Positions 1 through 13,135 are shown, counted from the stretch's first letter. The stretch is DNA of 64,000 nucleotides from Norana najaformis (GCA_964023275.1 OZ029919.1:8575202-8639201), one strand, 5' to 3'. Notes: generated from the sequence alone by a model not told the origin. A program made the numbers and translations.

Positions 1-2569
1 AAGGGCACTGAAATTGGCCTCCAAATGTCGGGGATTAAAAAGCCCTGAGAAATTTTGGTGACTTGAAAGTGATTTCAGTCCCAAAAGTCTTGATGACTAA
101 ACAAGGTCATCAAACATTTTCCACCAACAAAATCTCAAACGTGGTAAAATTGGTTCTACCCTTTCTCGACTCCTGGATCTTCCAGTGAAACGTTCTTTAT
201 ACATTTGCTGCAAAAAATCAGACAGACTGAGGCTTTATTCGTCAAAGATTTATAGCAGTTTTTCTTGAAGATTTTTCCTGTCTGTTCCATTGACTGTCGA
301 CTGTTCCTCTGGCTCATTTTCACGTGACTTTAGAATGACTAGTGATTGATGTAATGTAGTAGTTAAGATCCTGGTGCTATATAATTTATTTCATTAGCGT
401 AGATTCACCATGCTGTAGAAACTGTTAGAAAGATTTTTATCATTTTGATTCTCTGAATTGTTTTGGTGAGTTTATTTATAACAATACAGAACTTATCTCA
501 GTCTAATCTCTTCTATTTTATTATTTAAGGTAGTATTTTTGAAGGAACAGTTTATTCGGTGCATATACGAGAAATATTTGAAACTACTGTAAGTCTGTTT
601 CTTCATAACTGACAAATTTTTCTTAGTACTATTTGTCTCTGTTCTATGTCCTGCTATCTTTGCACAGAAGTATTTATGACACTGCAAAGTGCTGTATTCA
701 GTGCAACTAATTTTGAATCTAGAATTTTGTTTAATACATATATACATATGTGGGGCAGTCGGTTATAACGCAGAAAGTACGGATTTGAGCCTCCTCTGAG
801 ATGGCTACTGTGTAGGAACCTTGAGCAAATTTTTCACTGAAACTTACTTGGTGCCTTCAATTGATGCTTATTCATTAGTTTGCTCTAGAGATTATCCCTT
901 GGGAATTGCCCCTGCCCAAGGAGTTTGAGACTTGTGTACTGTATGAACAAAATCAGCAATTTACCATGCACCTTGAAGCTTTTAAAGGACAAATCTGTTG
1001 GCTTTGATGTCTGTGCTTTCAATAGTCCTAAGACTGAGTCGCTGAGGATGGCATACCGCATATTAACCATTGATGCTGTTAATACATTTGTCTCTTGCCA
1101 TCAGCTTGAGGTCAGGCTGCTGGTAAAAATATCAAACCTTGTTGCATTGCTGCTTAAACCTGGAAGACTGGAAATTGGAACGAAAAAGAAAAGATTGTTT
1201 CTGTTGGTGAACGAACATATTTTTAAACTATGGAAGAGAGATACAACAGGATTTTTCATCTGTTTTCGTACATGTTTTGACAGTCACGTGAACAAGTAAT
1301 TGCTAGCTTCAGAAATCGTGTTTTATGTTTTAATGTCTTCCCGGCCCTTAGATAAGACATTAGAATAACACAAGGGTGGAAGTAACAAAAGACAAAATAA
1401 TGGTGTCAGTTTGTGTGAAATTGTCTCTACCATGCTGATTTAAGTCAAACAGTTTAAGTTTTAGTGAAATTTTGTCAGTACCATGATGACTGAAATGGGG
1501 CTGAAGAGTTTTCTGTTTATGAAGCTACATGAATGATCCTTTTCGTTAAATTTAGAAGACAAATGATGGTGGGATGATGATGATGATGATGATAACTGGT
1601 TTGTGGGTCAGCTGTTTGGAAACTAGTGACTAATCAGTGACTTGTGTATATGTCAGTTAGGCAAGAAGTTGATAATTAAATTGACCTCATTAATTGTCCT
1701 GGTTTTAGAAACAAGGATTCTTCCAGGACTGTTGTCTATGTTTGCTTATTGAACTATTTTCGCATATTGCTGAAATCATGTCTGTTTAGGCCCTCAAAAG
1801 TTATTCAGATTTTTGTAACCAAGAAATCTTCATTATCTTAGAATTTGCTGATTTTCTATCACTTTATGCCCTCGGAAATAATTTGGATTTTTATAACCAA
1901 GAAACCTTGCTTGTCCTTGACTAACTGGCTGTTGCAAGTTTGTTTCCTGATTATAATCTATTTTTACATGTACAGCTGAAGTCAGGTCTGTTTAAGGCCT
2001 CTAAGTTATTTGGATGTTTATAATTCAAGAAATTGCTTATCCTTAAGCAACTTACTGCTGATTTAGCTGTTGCATATTTGGCAGACTATCAGAACTACTG
2101 CCTATTTTGTACACTTACTTAACTCACTTAACTTTTGCTAACTCGCTTAACATTAGTTAATAATGTTTGTTATTTGATAGTGTAAATCCAAGGGGCGTTT
2201 TAAGAGTTTTGAATTTGGCAAATTTCTTTTGGTACATGAAGTCTCATCCGTGTTACTGATGGTTGTTTTCAAAAGCAGTTTTTTGTTAAAAACCAAAAGC
2301 CTAAGTATTTAGCTATGAAAAAAGTTTACAGAACAAATGTTTAATCCGGTTACCTGAATTGAAAGATTTCAATAAACGCACAAGATGTTTCTTCTCCTTT
2401 GCTGTTATCATTAGTTGACCCCAACCAAGGCATAGGCAAAGGAATAATGCTGTGAAACAATTTTTTGAATTAAAGTAATGTGCTGAAAATGTAACTAGCA
2501 AAGCTAATACATGGCCATTGGCATGTGAACTGTAATTAAGTTTTAAGACTTAAATTTTATAAAATTATT
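1..2569. other. Intergenic sequence left of the RBR array
   Basis: No supportable gene was found. The longest open frame (plus strand, 925-1299, 124 codons) has no recognisable motif, no repeat signature and no splice-linked neighbour, so I do not call it. The stretch holds a short GATGAT run near 1570-1592 and a decayed tandem repeat at 1727-2100, described separately. It could include an untranslated end of a gene lying to the left. Confidence 0.5.
1727..2100. repeat. Degenerate tandem repeat
   Basis: Three related segments follow one another. Each has a core of the form GCCCTC or GGCCTC, then a TTATTTGGAT-like stretch, TTTTTATAACCAAGAAA and a CTT-rich end. The cores lie near 1790, 1868 and 1999. 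The first and third also share a preceding CTGAA-TCA-GTCTGTTTA block. Divergence between copies is high, so the repeat is old. Confidence 0.55.
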
Positions 2570-4773
2570 TTTTATATAAAAGGAATGAAAATATGTTGAC
2601 AGCTGAAAAAAATTTTCATCCTAAAAGTGAAGGTAATTCATTGTTTACTGTCTGACATGACTGAAATAGGTTTTAATAGTTTACTAGTAAATATCAAATG
2701 AATACTATTAATGTAATAAATAAATAATAACCAATATAGTATTGATAAGGTATAAATTCTTATTAAACGTGATGTGATAAAGATAATGAGAGAAACTATG
2801 GTTACTTTGCTTATTATTGCAATTAATAAGCTTTATTGGCTTTGGAAGATATTTGCATAATTTGTTTAGTCTTTGGTGACTTCATTTGACTCATTTTACA
2901 TTATTTAATGTTCTTGTATGGATCTTTTGACAGTAGATTTCTAGAAATGTGCCACTGAACCAGAATTTTTGCTACCATTATTCTTTCAAATCTTGATAAC
3001 TTAATAAATTTTAAGATAGCATGGCTCATTTATTAGCATCTGGCAACAACAAATATGCAAGTTCACTTTCAGTACACTAATTTTTGTGTAATTGGACCTC
3101 TGTTGTGTTAATCACTTTGCAAATATATTTATTACTACATCTATGTAGTATTCTTATAGTGGCCAAGCAACCCGAATTGCACATATAACGGTCATGTGAC
3201 TAGCATTGCCAATAATACTAGCCATGTTTCGAGTCAAGTGACTAGTTATGCGTGTGGTATAGAACCGATGTTATGGTGCTTTTGGTAATAATTATGTGCA
3301 CAAATAAACTTTAATGGTTTTCTGAAAATTGTTTTTAGGCAGTTCAGTCAGGTTTCTTTAACTTTTGAGGCAATGACTGCAATAGAATTTGTTGTAATCA
3401 GAAACTGTGTATTTGTTAAGCATCCAAGAGAAGCAGCCTATTCATATAGATATGATACACTATGGCTAAGTGAAGGATAACGTAAGCTTTTACAAAACTT
3501 ATGTGGTGTAGGTATGTCGCTCCTCATATACCACTGTTGTTAAGCTGGTTCTCGTTAGTACTTGTACCTTGAATCTTTGTCAGAACAGCAGACAGTTTTT
3601 ATGTTTCAATACCATTACCTAATATTTTGTTAGAAGACTGTTACGGAACGTCAGTGGACTAAATGATCTGGTAGGAAATGCGGGAACAAATTTAAAAACA
3701 GTCCACTTAAAAGACATTTTTAGTATGCTTCCAAAGCTATGCACTTGTTCTTAATTACTTTGGGATATTTTTAGTCTGGTAAACTTATTACGATCGATGA
3801 TGTAATGCACTGTAGGTCATTACAGGTCTGCCGGTGAGTGGTGCATTAGTTGTGATGCACTGAACTTCATCTAATGAAATAATTCTAACTGGGGCAACAC
3901 AACGAGAAATATGGATAATGAAGGGATATATGTATAGTCAGACATTCTTAAAAGCAACGTGCAAACAAGTAGAAATAACTATCATGAATTCAACAATTTT
4001 TTTGTCTTTAAAACCTTTGGAACTAATTCAGGCATTCCAGTTCCAGCACCACTATGCTAAAAGCCCTGATCATGTTATAGAACTAGGAGACAAAACAGAA
4101 GTAGGTTTGTTCTGAATTCAGAACTAGGAAAAACACAACATAGCCGATACCCTGTTCTAAATTCTTATTGTGCATAAATCTTAAACAGAATGTCTAACAG
4201 CAGACATTAGTATTCCTAAAAAGGTGTTTGATTGGTAAAAATCGCAGCCACTTACAGATATACGGATGAGCATGTCATTTGATTATCAATAGAACAGTGT
4301 GACTGAAGGCTACAGTCCAGTACTTCATCACTTACAAACATTCTGCAGTACGAATTCATCTGACATGACTATTCAGACCTCATTGCATGACTACCTGCCT
4401 TTACAGTTTAGTTAATGACTTGTTTATCGACATTAACTAGTAATTTAATTGGTGATACATGAAAGATTTATGTACTGCCTGTTAACCTACCCTTAAAAGT
4501 AATCAGTTGCTTACATAAATTACATGATCTAAAATGATTCCTAGTCCATGCTCTTCCATATATTCACTAGAGGTCATTCCTGGCAAACATACATATGGAT
4601 GACAAATGCAAACCAATGAAAACTGATAGACAGCAATGCTACTACATCAGTCCTCTGACAGTACAGATCTCATGTATTCTAAAAACTATTACAGTGTCAC
4701 CATATTAACCCTGAATTTTAGATTTCCTTGAAGGCTGCATACTTCAAATGAAGCCTAGAAAATCCAATAACAG

Positions 4774-4779
4774 TTTATT
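4774..4779 (-). promoter_or_regulatory. Putative polyadenylation signal, RBR copy 1
   Basis: AATAAA on the minus strand, about 130 bp past the stop codon of RBR copy 1. The same hexamer at the same place is kept behind the truncated copy and copy 3. Confidence 0.5.
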
Positions 4780-4907
4780 TCTGGCATCTGTATGAGAAGC
4801 AAGAGTTGCGGCACTTGACAGTCTTGCAGTATGCCATACATTTGTGTATTGCAGAAAGCAGAGGTAAGGTTAGCTCCAAATAGTTCTGCCAAATGTGCTA
4901 TTTTTCG

Positions 4908-7900
4908 TCAACGAATGCTATTACAAATGGCGATGTGACTATAACATTCACTTGAGGATTTAGAGTGAAAATCTGCACACTTCCAGCAAATATTATTTTT
5001 GCACCATTCACAGAAGACTCTATCACATCCATCAAATTTCTCAATGGCAATGTGGCATTTAGGGCAACGCTTTCTACTGGAACCATCTGCTTTCAGCCAG
5101 TCCGTCACACTCCAAGCTACATCACATGCCATTGTTCCATGAAACTTATTACCACATTCCAAACAGAATCTGCACTGGCACCAGAGACAGGCTTTCATCT
5201 TTGCCTGTTCAAAAACTGCACACACTCCACTGCATCTATGTTGTAGGCAAAGCCCAAAAGAAGCTGCATTCTCTCCTATGAAGCTCATCAGCACGTTTTG
5301 TAGTATCTTTCTGATGTCACAATACTGAACTACGCCACAGATGTACCTGAGTTCGGCTATGCTGAGAGCCTTGTCACACTTATTATTGGCACACTTTACT
5401 GGCAGATTTCGGTCATTCACGGACTGAATTACCAACTGAAGCACGCATTCCCTGCAGTATGCATGTCCACAAACACTTAACAAATAGCAGTCTTTGCTTG
5501 AGGTTTCTAAACTCTCCAAAAAACAGATTGAACACATTACCTCTGAGCTCAGACTTTTCTTGTCTAATGTAACATCTGCCTCCTGCAGGAGCATGGATTT
5601 CATTTCCTCTGAGTACCTGTTGAATACATCGGCTTTTGTTTCAAGCCAAAGTTCAGAATGGTCTTCAAATAAGAAGTGCTGTGAAATGTCACCTTTACGT
5701 TTCAGTTCATCGAGACTAGATCGCAGTTTGTGGTACAAAATCTTCAAAGCATCGGAATTAAAGCATGTCTGGTCAAAGTCAAACAAGTACCAGCCGAATC
5801 CACAGGAATTAGGTTTTTCTGCCAGCTGCTTCTTCAGAATGCTAGCTGAATGATTTTTATTACAAGAATCCCCATAGATGTAGACTGTTTGATGAAACTC
5901 CGGGAGGTGAATGCAAGTTTTGGTGAAATGCATCAAGAACTTTAGAAACTTTGTTCCATCATTGCTCAGCAGGTAGTGCAGTTGCAGGTTGTCAAAAGTG
6001 ACTTTGGCAGGTTGTAGGAAATCTTCCAGATTTTCTCTTAGTCTCTGCATCTGACAATTCTCTGTGGCTGTCACACTCACAAGCACCTGCAAGTTAATGT
6101 TCGAAGGATTCACAGGCGAAAACGGATCTTGTCTGATCCAGCTTTTGACAATATTCTTTTGCTGCATTCTGCCAAGCAATTCTTGCAATGGCTTCTCTAT
6201 AATCTGATGAAAATCCCGGGTCATCATGATGCGAATTGTTTTAAGATCTGTTGCCAATTTTGTTGTGTTTCTTAAGTAAACTGAGAAGTTAGATCTCGAT
6301 ATTCTTTCTATGCAACTGACTCCAGTTCTAGCAGCGTGCACGTTTGGAAAGCCAATTTTGAGTTCAAATAGGTTAGGACTTTCAGAATTTGCTTGTACCC
6401 AGATGGAAGTACTTTTCTCCTTTCCATCAGTTTTCAGTCCCACTTCTGCAAACATCCGAATAATACCATCAATGACTTTTGTTTTGGCATCTTCAGGAGA
6501 CATGAAACCATTTCCATTCTTTACATCTGTCATCTTATCTTGGATGAAGCATTGCAGATTTACTTCAACAGAACTGTCAAAAGCAACTATGTCACCACGC
6601 AAAATATTTGTCTGTTTAGTAATTTGAGGTTCAGTGTAGCATTCGTATATTACAGCATTTTCAGTGGCAGGTAATTGGTGGTAATTGCACAGGTTATCAA
6701 TCTTCTGTCTGTTTATGCAATTTCTGTTTTCTGTGTAGGTTGGAGAAATTTCTGCTGCTTCTGAAGAGTCTGAAGCATTGGTACATTGTCTTAATTGAAT
6801 CTCTCGAAGCTGTTTGTCGGAAAACCACCTACAACCAGTTATACCCATGCACTCTAGCCCTCGACCAATCCTCATTCGTAAAGGGCTGTGCACATTTGGG
6901 AAGGGAATCTCCAGTTCTTTACTTTCCAGTTCTACCTGAAGGCTTTTCAGTTCCTCTTCCAACACAGATTTTACTCTGTCACAGCCAACTTTGGGACACA
7001 TCATGCTCAGCTGTTTAAAGTCTCTGTCATACATGACTTTTACGACATATCCACAGATTGATTTAAGCTTTTCGCTAAATTTCTCTGATGATGCAAGAGA
7101 ACCCAGTTCAAAACTCATACTTTTTGTGGCAACAGGAACACAGAAAAACTGATCCACCATATCTCTTGGTGTCACATTAAGGTGTTTGGACAGAATGGAG
7201 GCTGCCAAGTCATCTCCAACACAAACAAGAAGATTCACCTCCTTTGGCAAATGGTCATTTTTTATGTTGTCGAGAGCAAAGACAAATCTTGGTGGTTCAT
7301 TTGTTAATCTGTAACAGGATTTTCTTCCAATAAGGCATGGAACTTTTGAAGAAATCTGGAGATATCCCAAGTCTTTGTGTCCTTGATATATGCACAGACG
7401 ATCGTACCATAGTTTTGCCATGATTTCTACCAGCTTCTCATGCACAAGCATTGCATCCTTGTTGAAGTTGAGTAAAGCTGGCTTCTTTTCATCTGATACC
7501 TGTGCAATGACCTCTGTATAGTGGTTGCACAAACGTTTATCAATCTCTTTAAATTTTATCTCTTTGAAGCCATTTTTCTGAAACCATGCCACCTGTTCAG
7601 AACTCTTTTTTCCGGACTTCGTGTGAAGTTTCATGCACCATCGAGTAACAGCATTCAGAACCGTCTGGATGTCTCCTAGTTCACTGAAATTTGCCGCTTT
7701 TGCGACTCCCGATTCAAAGACATCTGTGAGACTACCATCATCCAAGAAAACTGAAGTGACGAGTCCTTCAAGAAAGATATTCTTTTCAAGGCATTCCTCA
7801 AGAAACTTCTGCTTTTTCGGATAGAATTCTTGGTTTTGGGATTTTGAAAACGCTCCCGGTTTAGAGTTGTTCCTCAAATTGTTTTCTGAATCGATGTCTT

Positions 7901-8875
7901 TAGGCTGAAATTCTCTGACAACCTGGAAATGACAAATTGTACTTGGATTACTACAAGTGTAATATGTATTAGTTGGTGAGATTACCTCTTTCTATCACAC
8001 TTAACTGATTAGGATTAGCTTGCATTTACATCATAGGCTGTTTCCAGTCTCTTTCTTTCATTCATGTGGTCATTCTTATACAGGTTTGTGTACAGTTGTC
8101 TGAACTGGCATTAAAACAAACTCCCAAAAAACACCCCTTCAGTGTCAGTCAACTTGCATTTTGCTCCTTCATGCTCAAAACTGAAATTTTAAACTGTGTT
8201 ATCCCAAATCATCTCGTTCAACATTTCACAACTACCCATGGCACTGGTGGCAGATGCATTAAGTGCTTCCCACTAGATTATCACGCTGTCTGTCTAGGCA
8301 CATATTTCTACCTCCAACACTGATCAACTGATCTCACCAGATTGGCCTGCATCAAGTACTTGTGAAAACTGGTTTCTGTGAAATTTAAATGATACAATTA
8401 CAATACATTTAACAATACATTTAACAGGCCTACAGGCACGTTTACCCTGTTAGTGAAATAAATGCAACTGATGAATTAATATGAAATAGGGGACGACGAG
8501 GAAGATATCTGATCAAGAAGACAGAATTCAGAAATGTCTGAAAAGCTTTAGTTGAAGAGGTGTATGATATGCAGTGAGAATATGAGAAGTAGCATAACGT
8601 TTCTTTAGCGCTTTCAGTAACACCATAAAGGCGCTCATGACAACCTCACAAAGCGGGGAAATCTAGATTAGTCAGAAAATAAGAAGATAAGAAAGATATG
8701 GTGCACAGATCCACCAGGTGTACTGTTATCTCTTTGAAGTCACTAGCCACTGTACAACTGCGTGGATTTAAATGAATCACATAAATACATGTAACAACGA
8801 GTGTGCGATTATTACCTTATCATGCGCATCTTCGAACAGTTTCCACTTTGAATCTGTTTCTTCTGTTTCTCCCAT
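4908..8875 (-). CDS. RING-IBR-RING E3 ubiquitin ligase, tandem copy 1
   Basis: The gene has two coding exons: exon 1 at 8875-8816 (20 codons, starting MGETEETDSKWKLFE) and exon 2 at 7922-4908. The donor is AAG|GTAATA and the acceptor TTTCCAG|GTT, both in phase 0, giving about 1,024 residues. The long frame has no ATG near its 5' end (its first listed codon is TTG), so exon 1 supplies the start. The last 208 residues form a full RBR module. RING1 begins at residue 817 (CxxC, CGH, CxxC, Cx4C). IBR has CxxC-x4-C-x2-C-x4-H-x4-C. RING2 is CPKC...GC-x4-C-x2-C-x4-C-x2-C, with the expected thioester cysteine at about residue 986. RBR ligases pass ubiquitin from E2 to substrate through that cysteine. 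The first ~800 residues fit no family I can name; a short helical charged stretch lies near 338-358. Copies 1 and 3 are about 95% identical. Confidence 0.85.
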
Positions 8876-8964
8876 TCTGAACTTAAAAGCTCTTTAAATT
8901 GTGAAAGTCTGTTAGACGCGACCACTTAGTTAGTAAACGAACGTCAAAGTTAAGGGGAATAGTT

Positions 8965-8977
8965 GGTTTAAATAAGC
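8965..8977 (-). promoter_or_regulatory. TATA-like element upstream of RBR copy 1
   Basis: The minus strand reads GCTTATTTAAACC about 90-100 bp before the ATG. The block is unchanged in all three intact copies although nearby bases vary, so it is a candidate core promoter element. No start-site data support it. Confidence 0.35.
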
Positions 8978-9174
8978 AGAAATTAGTGTCGTATTGTGCA
9001 ATCGTTTGTGAAAACAGCGTCCATGACACCACATTGTGCAATCGTTTCACATTCTATTTCAATAGTTCTATGAGTATAGACATCATGAATATTCATGCTA
9101 TTGATACACCGACTTATTTATAAATGTTAATGGGAAGTACCCATTTCCACCAGTGACCATGTTACCTCAACCGT

Positions 9175-12100
9175 GCTTGTGTTTCAATGAATTAATCCGG
9201 TGAGATTCTTTATCACCGCTGCCCGTTTGAATGGGTGCCGCGGCATTTTAAGTATTTACGCATAATATGTTTGTTTAACTACCTTTTTATTTTTATATTT
9301 CTGCCTTCTCTGGTTATTTTTCATCCAACTTTGAGTACCACACTTATAACACCAGATCAAATGGTAATTATCACAGAAGTTATGCCCGTACAAACACTCG
9401 TCTATTTTCTATTAAATGCGCTGGTTCTTCTTTATGAAACAATTTATCTCATGACATTCGTATTCTGCCCAATATAAAAAATTTTAAACATTACATAAGC
9501 GCATATTTGAATCAATTCATTAAATGAATTCACGTGAATTAATTCATACTGTTAGTTACGTTTTTTGTTCTTTTTACAAAGGTTCTGTTTCCAAAGTCCA
9601 GTTAGACTATAGGCCTGTTAAGTTGATTATTTGTCATTTCAAATAGCATTCCATGTGAGGTAGGCGTCCCTAACAAGCGGAACATGGTTCTTTCTGGGTC
9701 TGCCTGTTGTATTCCACATGAATTTTTTATGTAACATGTTAATGCTGTTGACTTTTTGTGCAACAATAAAAATGATGTGAAAAGTAATTTTCCGCAGCGT
9801 CGTTAACTCTGAATCTGAGGCCCGTATGAATGGTCGGTGGTGGCCAAGAAGAAGACATTCAAGCCAGAGTAGCGAGTGGACAAGTCGTGGTAGAGTTATA
9901 CGAACGCAACAGTTGGTGATTACACGCAGACTTAGAACTGGATACGCCCCCAAATTTGTGTAAGTGCTACGTCTATATCTTGATAGATGTACATAGTCTA
10001 CGCTTGTGAATAAGCTGGTGCCCTGTGCGTAGCGTCTAAGTAGCCTATAGAAATTTTGAGTTTACGATGCACGTTTTTCCATAACGCGACTGTATGGCCT
10101 CTGCCCTGCGCAATTTCAATGAATTTATCGGGGCGAGATCCTATACCACCACTACTTGTATGAATGCATGATATGGGTCCCACACCATTTAAGGTCTTCG
10201 TGTACCGACCATGCTTGCTCGAGATTTCAATCTCTGAAATCCAGCCACGAATCCCACGATCGACATTTAGAACCCACATTCCACCAACTTAGGCGCCTTC
10301 GCGTACGTTTTAGCCAAACTATAGGTAATCACGACTAGCAGCATGTTGGTAGACAAAACGAATATCCTCTGACTGCCACGTTCAATGTGCCCACAATAGG
10401 CACATGCATGAATAGCTGGCCACCAGTTTCCACCAGCGGCATAATACGGGCCTGCTCTGGGGCACCATTATTATTATCATCATCATTATCATCATCATCA
10501 CCACCACCGTCATAGTCATCATCATTACAAAAAGGGGACGAAAGTGTGTCTAAAACTGAAGAAGAAAGTTCACCTTACAAATGAAGGTAATTCGTTGCTT
10601 TCAGACTGACATGATTGCAAAAGAATTTAATAGTTTGCTGGTAAATATTAAATGAATTATAGGCCTACTAATAGAATTAATAAATAATTTATTATTGATA
10701 AGATATACATTCTAATAATTTAAAAGTGCCTTGATCAAGATTATGACAGAAACTATAGTTACTTTGATTATTATTGCAATTAATAAGCTTTATTGGCTTT
10801 GGAAGATATTTGCATAATTTGTTTAGTCTTCGGTGACTTCATTTCACTCACTGTACATTATTTAATGTTCTTGTATGGATCTTTAATCACTTTGCAAATA
10901 TATTTATTACTACATCTATGTAGTATTCTTATAGTGGCCAAGCAACCAGAATTGCACGTGTGATGGTCATGTGACCAGCATCGCCTATAATACTAGCCAT
11001 ATTATGACAGTCAGTGACTAGTTACGCATGTGGTATAAAACTGATGTTATGGTGCTTCTGGTAATAAATATGTGCATGACTAAACTTTAATGGTATTCTC
11101 AAAATGGTTTAAGGCCTTTCAGTCTGGTTTCTTTAAACTTCTGAGGCAATGACTGTAATAGAATTTGTTGTAATCAGAAACTGTGTAATTTGTTAAGCAT
11201 CCACCATGAGAAGCAGCCTATTCGTATAGATATGATACACTATGACTAAGTGAGGGATAATGTAAGGTTTTTACAAAACTCATGTGGTGTAGGTATGTCG
11301 CTCCTCATATGTCACTGTCATTAAGCTGGTTCTCGTTAGTACTTGTTGTACCTTGAATCTTTGTCAGGACAGCTGACAATTCTTAAGTTTGAATACATTA
11401 CCTAACATTGTTAGAAGACAGTTACTGAAAATCAGTGGAGTAAATGATCTAGTGGGAAAAGCAGGACCAAATTTAAAGTAAGTCCACTTAAAAGACATTT
11501 TTAGTATGCTTCCAAAGCTTTGCGCTTGTTCTTAATTACTTTGGGATATTTTTGGTTTGGTAAAATTATTACAATTGATGACGCAATGCGCTGTAGGTCC
11601 GAGTGGTGCATTATTTGTGGTGTACTGTACTTCATCCAATAAAATTATTCCAACGGGGACAACACAATGAGAAATATGGATAATAAAGGGAAGTTCTTAA
11701 ACGCAATACGCAAACAAGTCGAAATTCATGTAATCAGGTGACAAATTCAAAAATAATTTATCTTTAATAGCACAGAAACTAATTCAGGTACTCAAGAACA
11801 ACTAAGCCAAAAACACCAGATCATGTTACAGGACTAGGAGACAAAACAAAGAGCTCTGTTCAGACTTCAGAAATAGGAAAAACACAACATAGCCGATACC
11901 CTGTTCTAAATTCTTATTGTGCATAAATCTTAAATGGAATGTCTAACAGCAGACATTAGTGTTCCTAGAAGGCTGTTTGATTGGTAAAAATCGCAGCCAC
12001 TTACACATGCGTCTACAGATGAGCATGTTATTTGATTATCAACAGAACAGTCTGGCCACAGCCCTGTACTTCACTTACAAACTTTCTGCAGTATGAATTC

Positions 12101-12654
12101 ATCTGACGTGACTATTCAGACTTCAATGCATCACTACGTGCCTTCACAGTTTAGTTAGTGACTCGTTTATCGACATTAACTAGTAATTTAATTGGTGATA
12201 TAAGAAAGATTTATGTGCTGCCTGTTAACCTCCACTTAAAAGTAATCAGTTGCTTGCATAAATTACATGATCTAAAATGATTCCTAGTCCATGCTCTTCC
12301 ATATACTCACTAGAGGTCTTTTCCTGGCAAACATACATATGGATGACAAATGCAAACCAATGAAAACTGATAGACAGCAATGCTACTACATCAGTTCTCT
12401 GACAGTACAGATCTAAAGTATTCTAAAAACTATTACAGTGTCACCATATTAACCCGAATTTGAGATTTCCTTGAAGCCTGCATAATTCAAATGAAGCCTA
12501 GAAAATCCATTACAGTTTATTTCTGGGAACTCTACGAGAAGCAAGAGTAGCAGCATTTGACAGCCTTGCAATATGCCATACAGCAGTGTATTGCAGAAAG
12601 CAGAGGTAAGGTTAGCTCCAAATAGTTCTGCCAAATGTGCTATTTTTCGTCAAC
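9175..12654. repeat. Near-identical 3.4 kb segment, array copy at left
   Basis: This segment matches the sequence exactly 11,509 bp to the right without any length change. Every stretch I compared line by line was identical except one C/T near 9242. Even the ATC-rich microsatellite has the same length and interruptions. Identity drops at both ends, at about 9174 and at the stop codon of the truncated gene. Confidence 0.8.
12516..12521 (-). promoter_or_regulatory. AATAAA hexamer behind truncated RBR copy
   Basis: Conserved polyadenylation hexamer in the same place as in copies 1 and 3. Confidence 0.4.
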
Positions 12655-13135
12655 AAATGCTATTACAAATGGCGATGTGACTATAACATTCACTTGAGGA
12701 TTTAGAGTGAAAGTCTGCACACTTCCAGCAAATATTATTTTTGCACCATTCACAGAAGACTCTATCACATCCATCAAATTTCTCAATGGCAATGTGGCAT
12801 TTAGGGCAACGCTTTCTACTGGAACCATCTTCTTTCAGCCAGTCCGTCACACTCCAGGCTGCATCACATGCTACTGTTCCATGAAACTTATTACCACATT
12901 CCAAACAGAATCTGCACTGGCACCAGAGACAGGCTTTCATCTTTGCCTGTTCTAAAACTGCACACACTCCACCGCATCTCTGTTGTATGCAATGCCCAAA
13001 AGAAGCTGCATTCTCCCCTTTGAAGCTCATCAGCACGTTTTGTAGTATCTTTCTGATGTCACAATAATGAACTACGCCACAGATGTACCTCAGTTCGGCT
13101 ACGTTGAGAGCCTTGTCACACTTTTCGTTGGCACA
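12650..13135 (-). pseudogene. Truncated RBR ligase copy (end of RING1, IBR and RING2 only)
   Basis: Homology starts inside the last zinc pair of RING1 (residues CANEKCDKAL) and runs without interruption to the natural stop. The upstream 850 or so residues, exon 1 and the promoter are gone. The break falls at GTTGGCACAC, where the intact genes continue with TTTACTGGC but this copy runs into an ACACAGATACATAG repeat. IBR and RING2 zinc ligands and the RING2 cysteine remain. An open frame continues into the microsatellite and starts at a repeat-encoded ATG. That is most likely accidental, so I call a truncated pseudogene. Expression from a new promoter cannot be excluded from sequence alone. Confidence 0.8.

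Larger units (their letters stand above)
8876..12649. other. Array spacer between RBR copy 1 and the truncated copy
   Basis: No gene is supported here. It holds the 5' flank of copy 1, a dispersed repeat ending with the CTGCCCGTTTGAATGGGTGCC motif (near 9217-9238), LINE-tail-like sequence near 10005-10062, an ATC/CACC microsatellite near 10463-10530, and the 3' flank of the truncated copy. From about 9243 to 12654 it is essentially identical to 20752-24163. Confidence 0.6.

Noticed and set aside
925-1299. 124-codon plus-strand frame as a gene
   Set aside because: No motif, no splice partner and no homology visible, so length alone is not enough.
7875-7877. Start of the long RBR frame as the protein start
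   Set aside because: The codon is TTG. A phase-0 splice to a 20-codon ATG exon fits in all three copies.
9639-9953. Frames repeated at 9639-9953 and 21148-21462 as a duplicated small gene
   Set aside because: They are identical only because the whole 3.4 kb spacer is identical. Sequence matching in the third unit (near 28,850-29,000) is not kept open.
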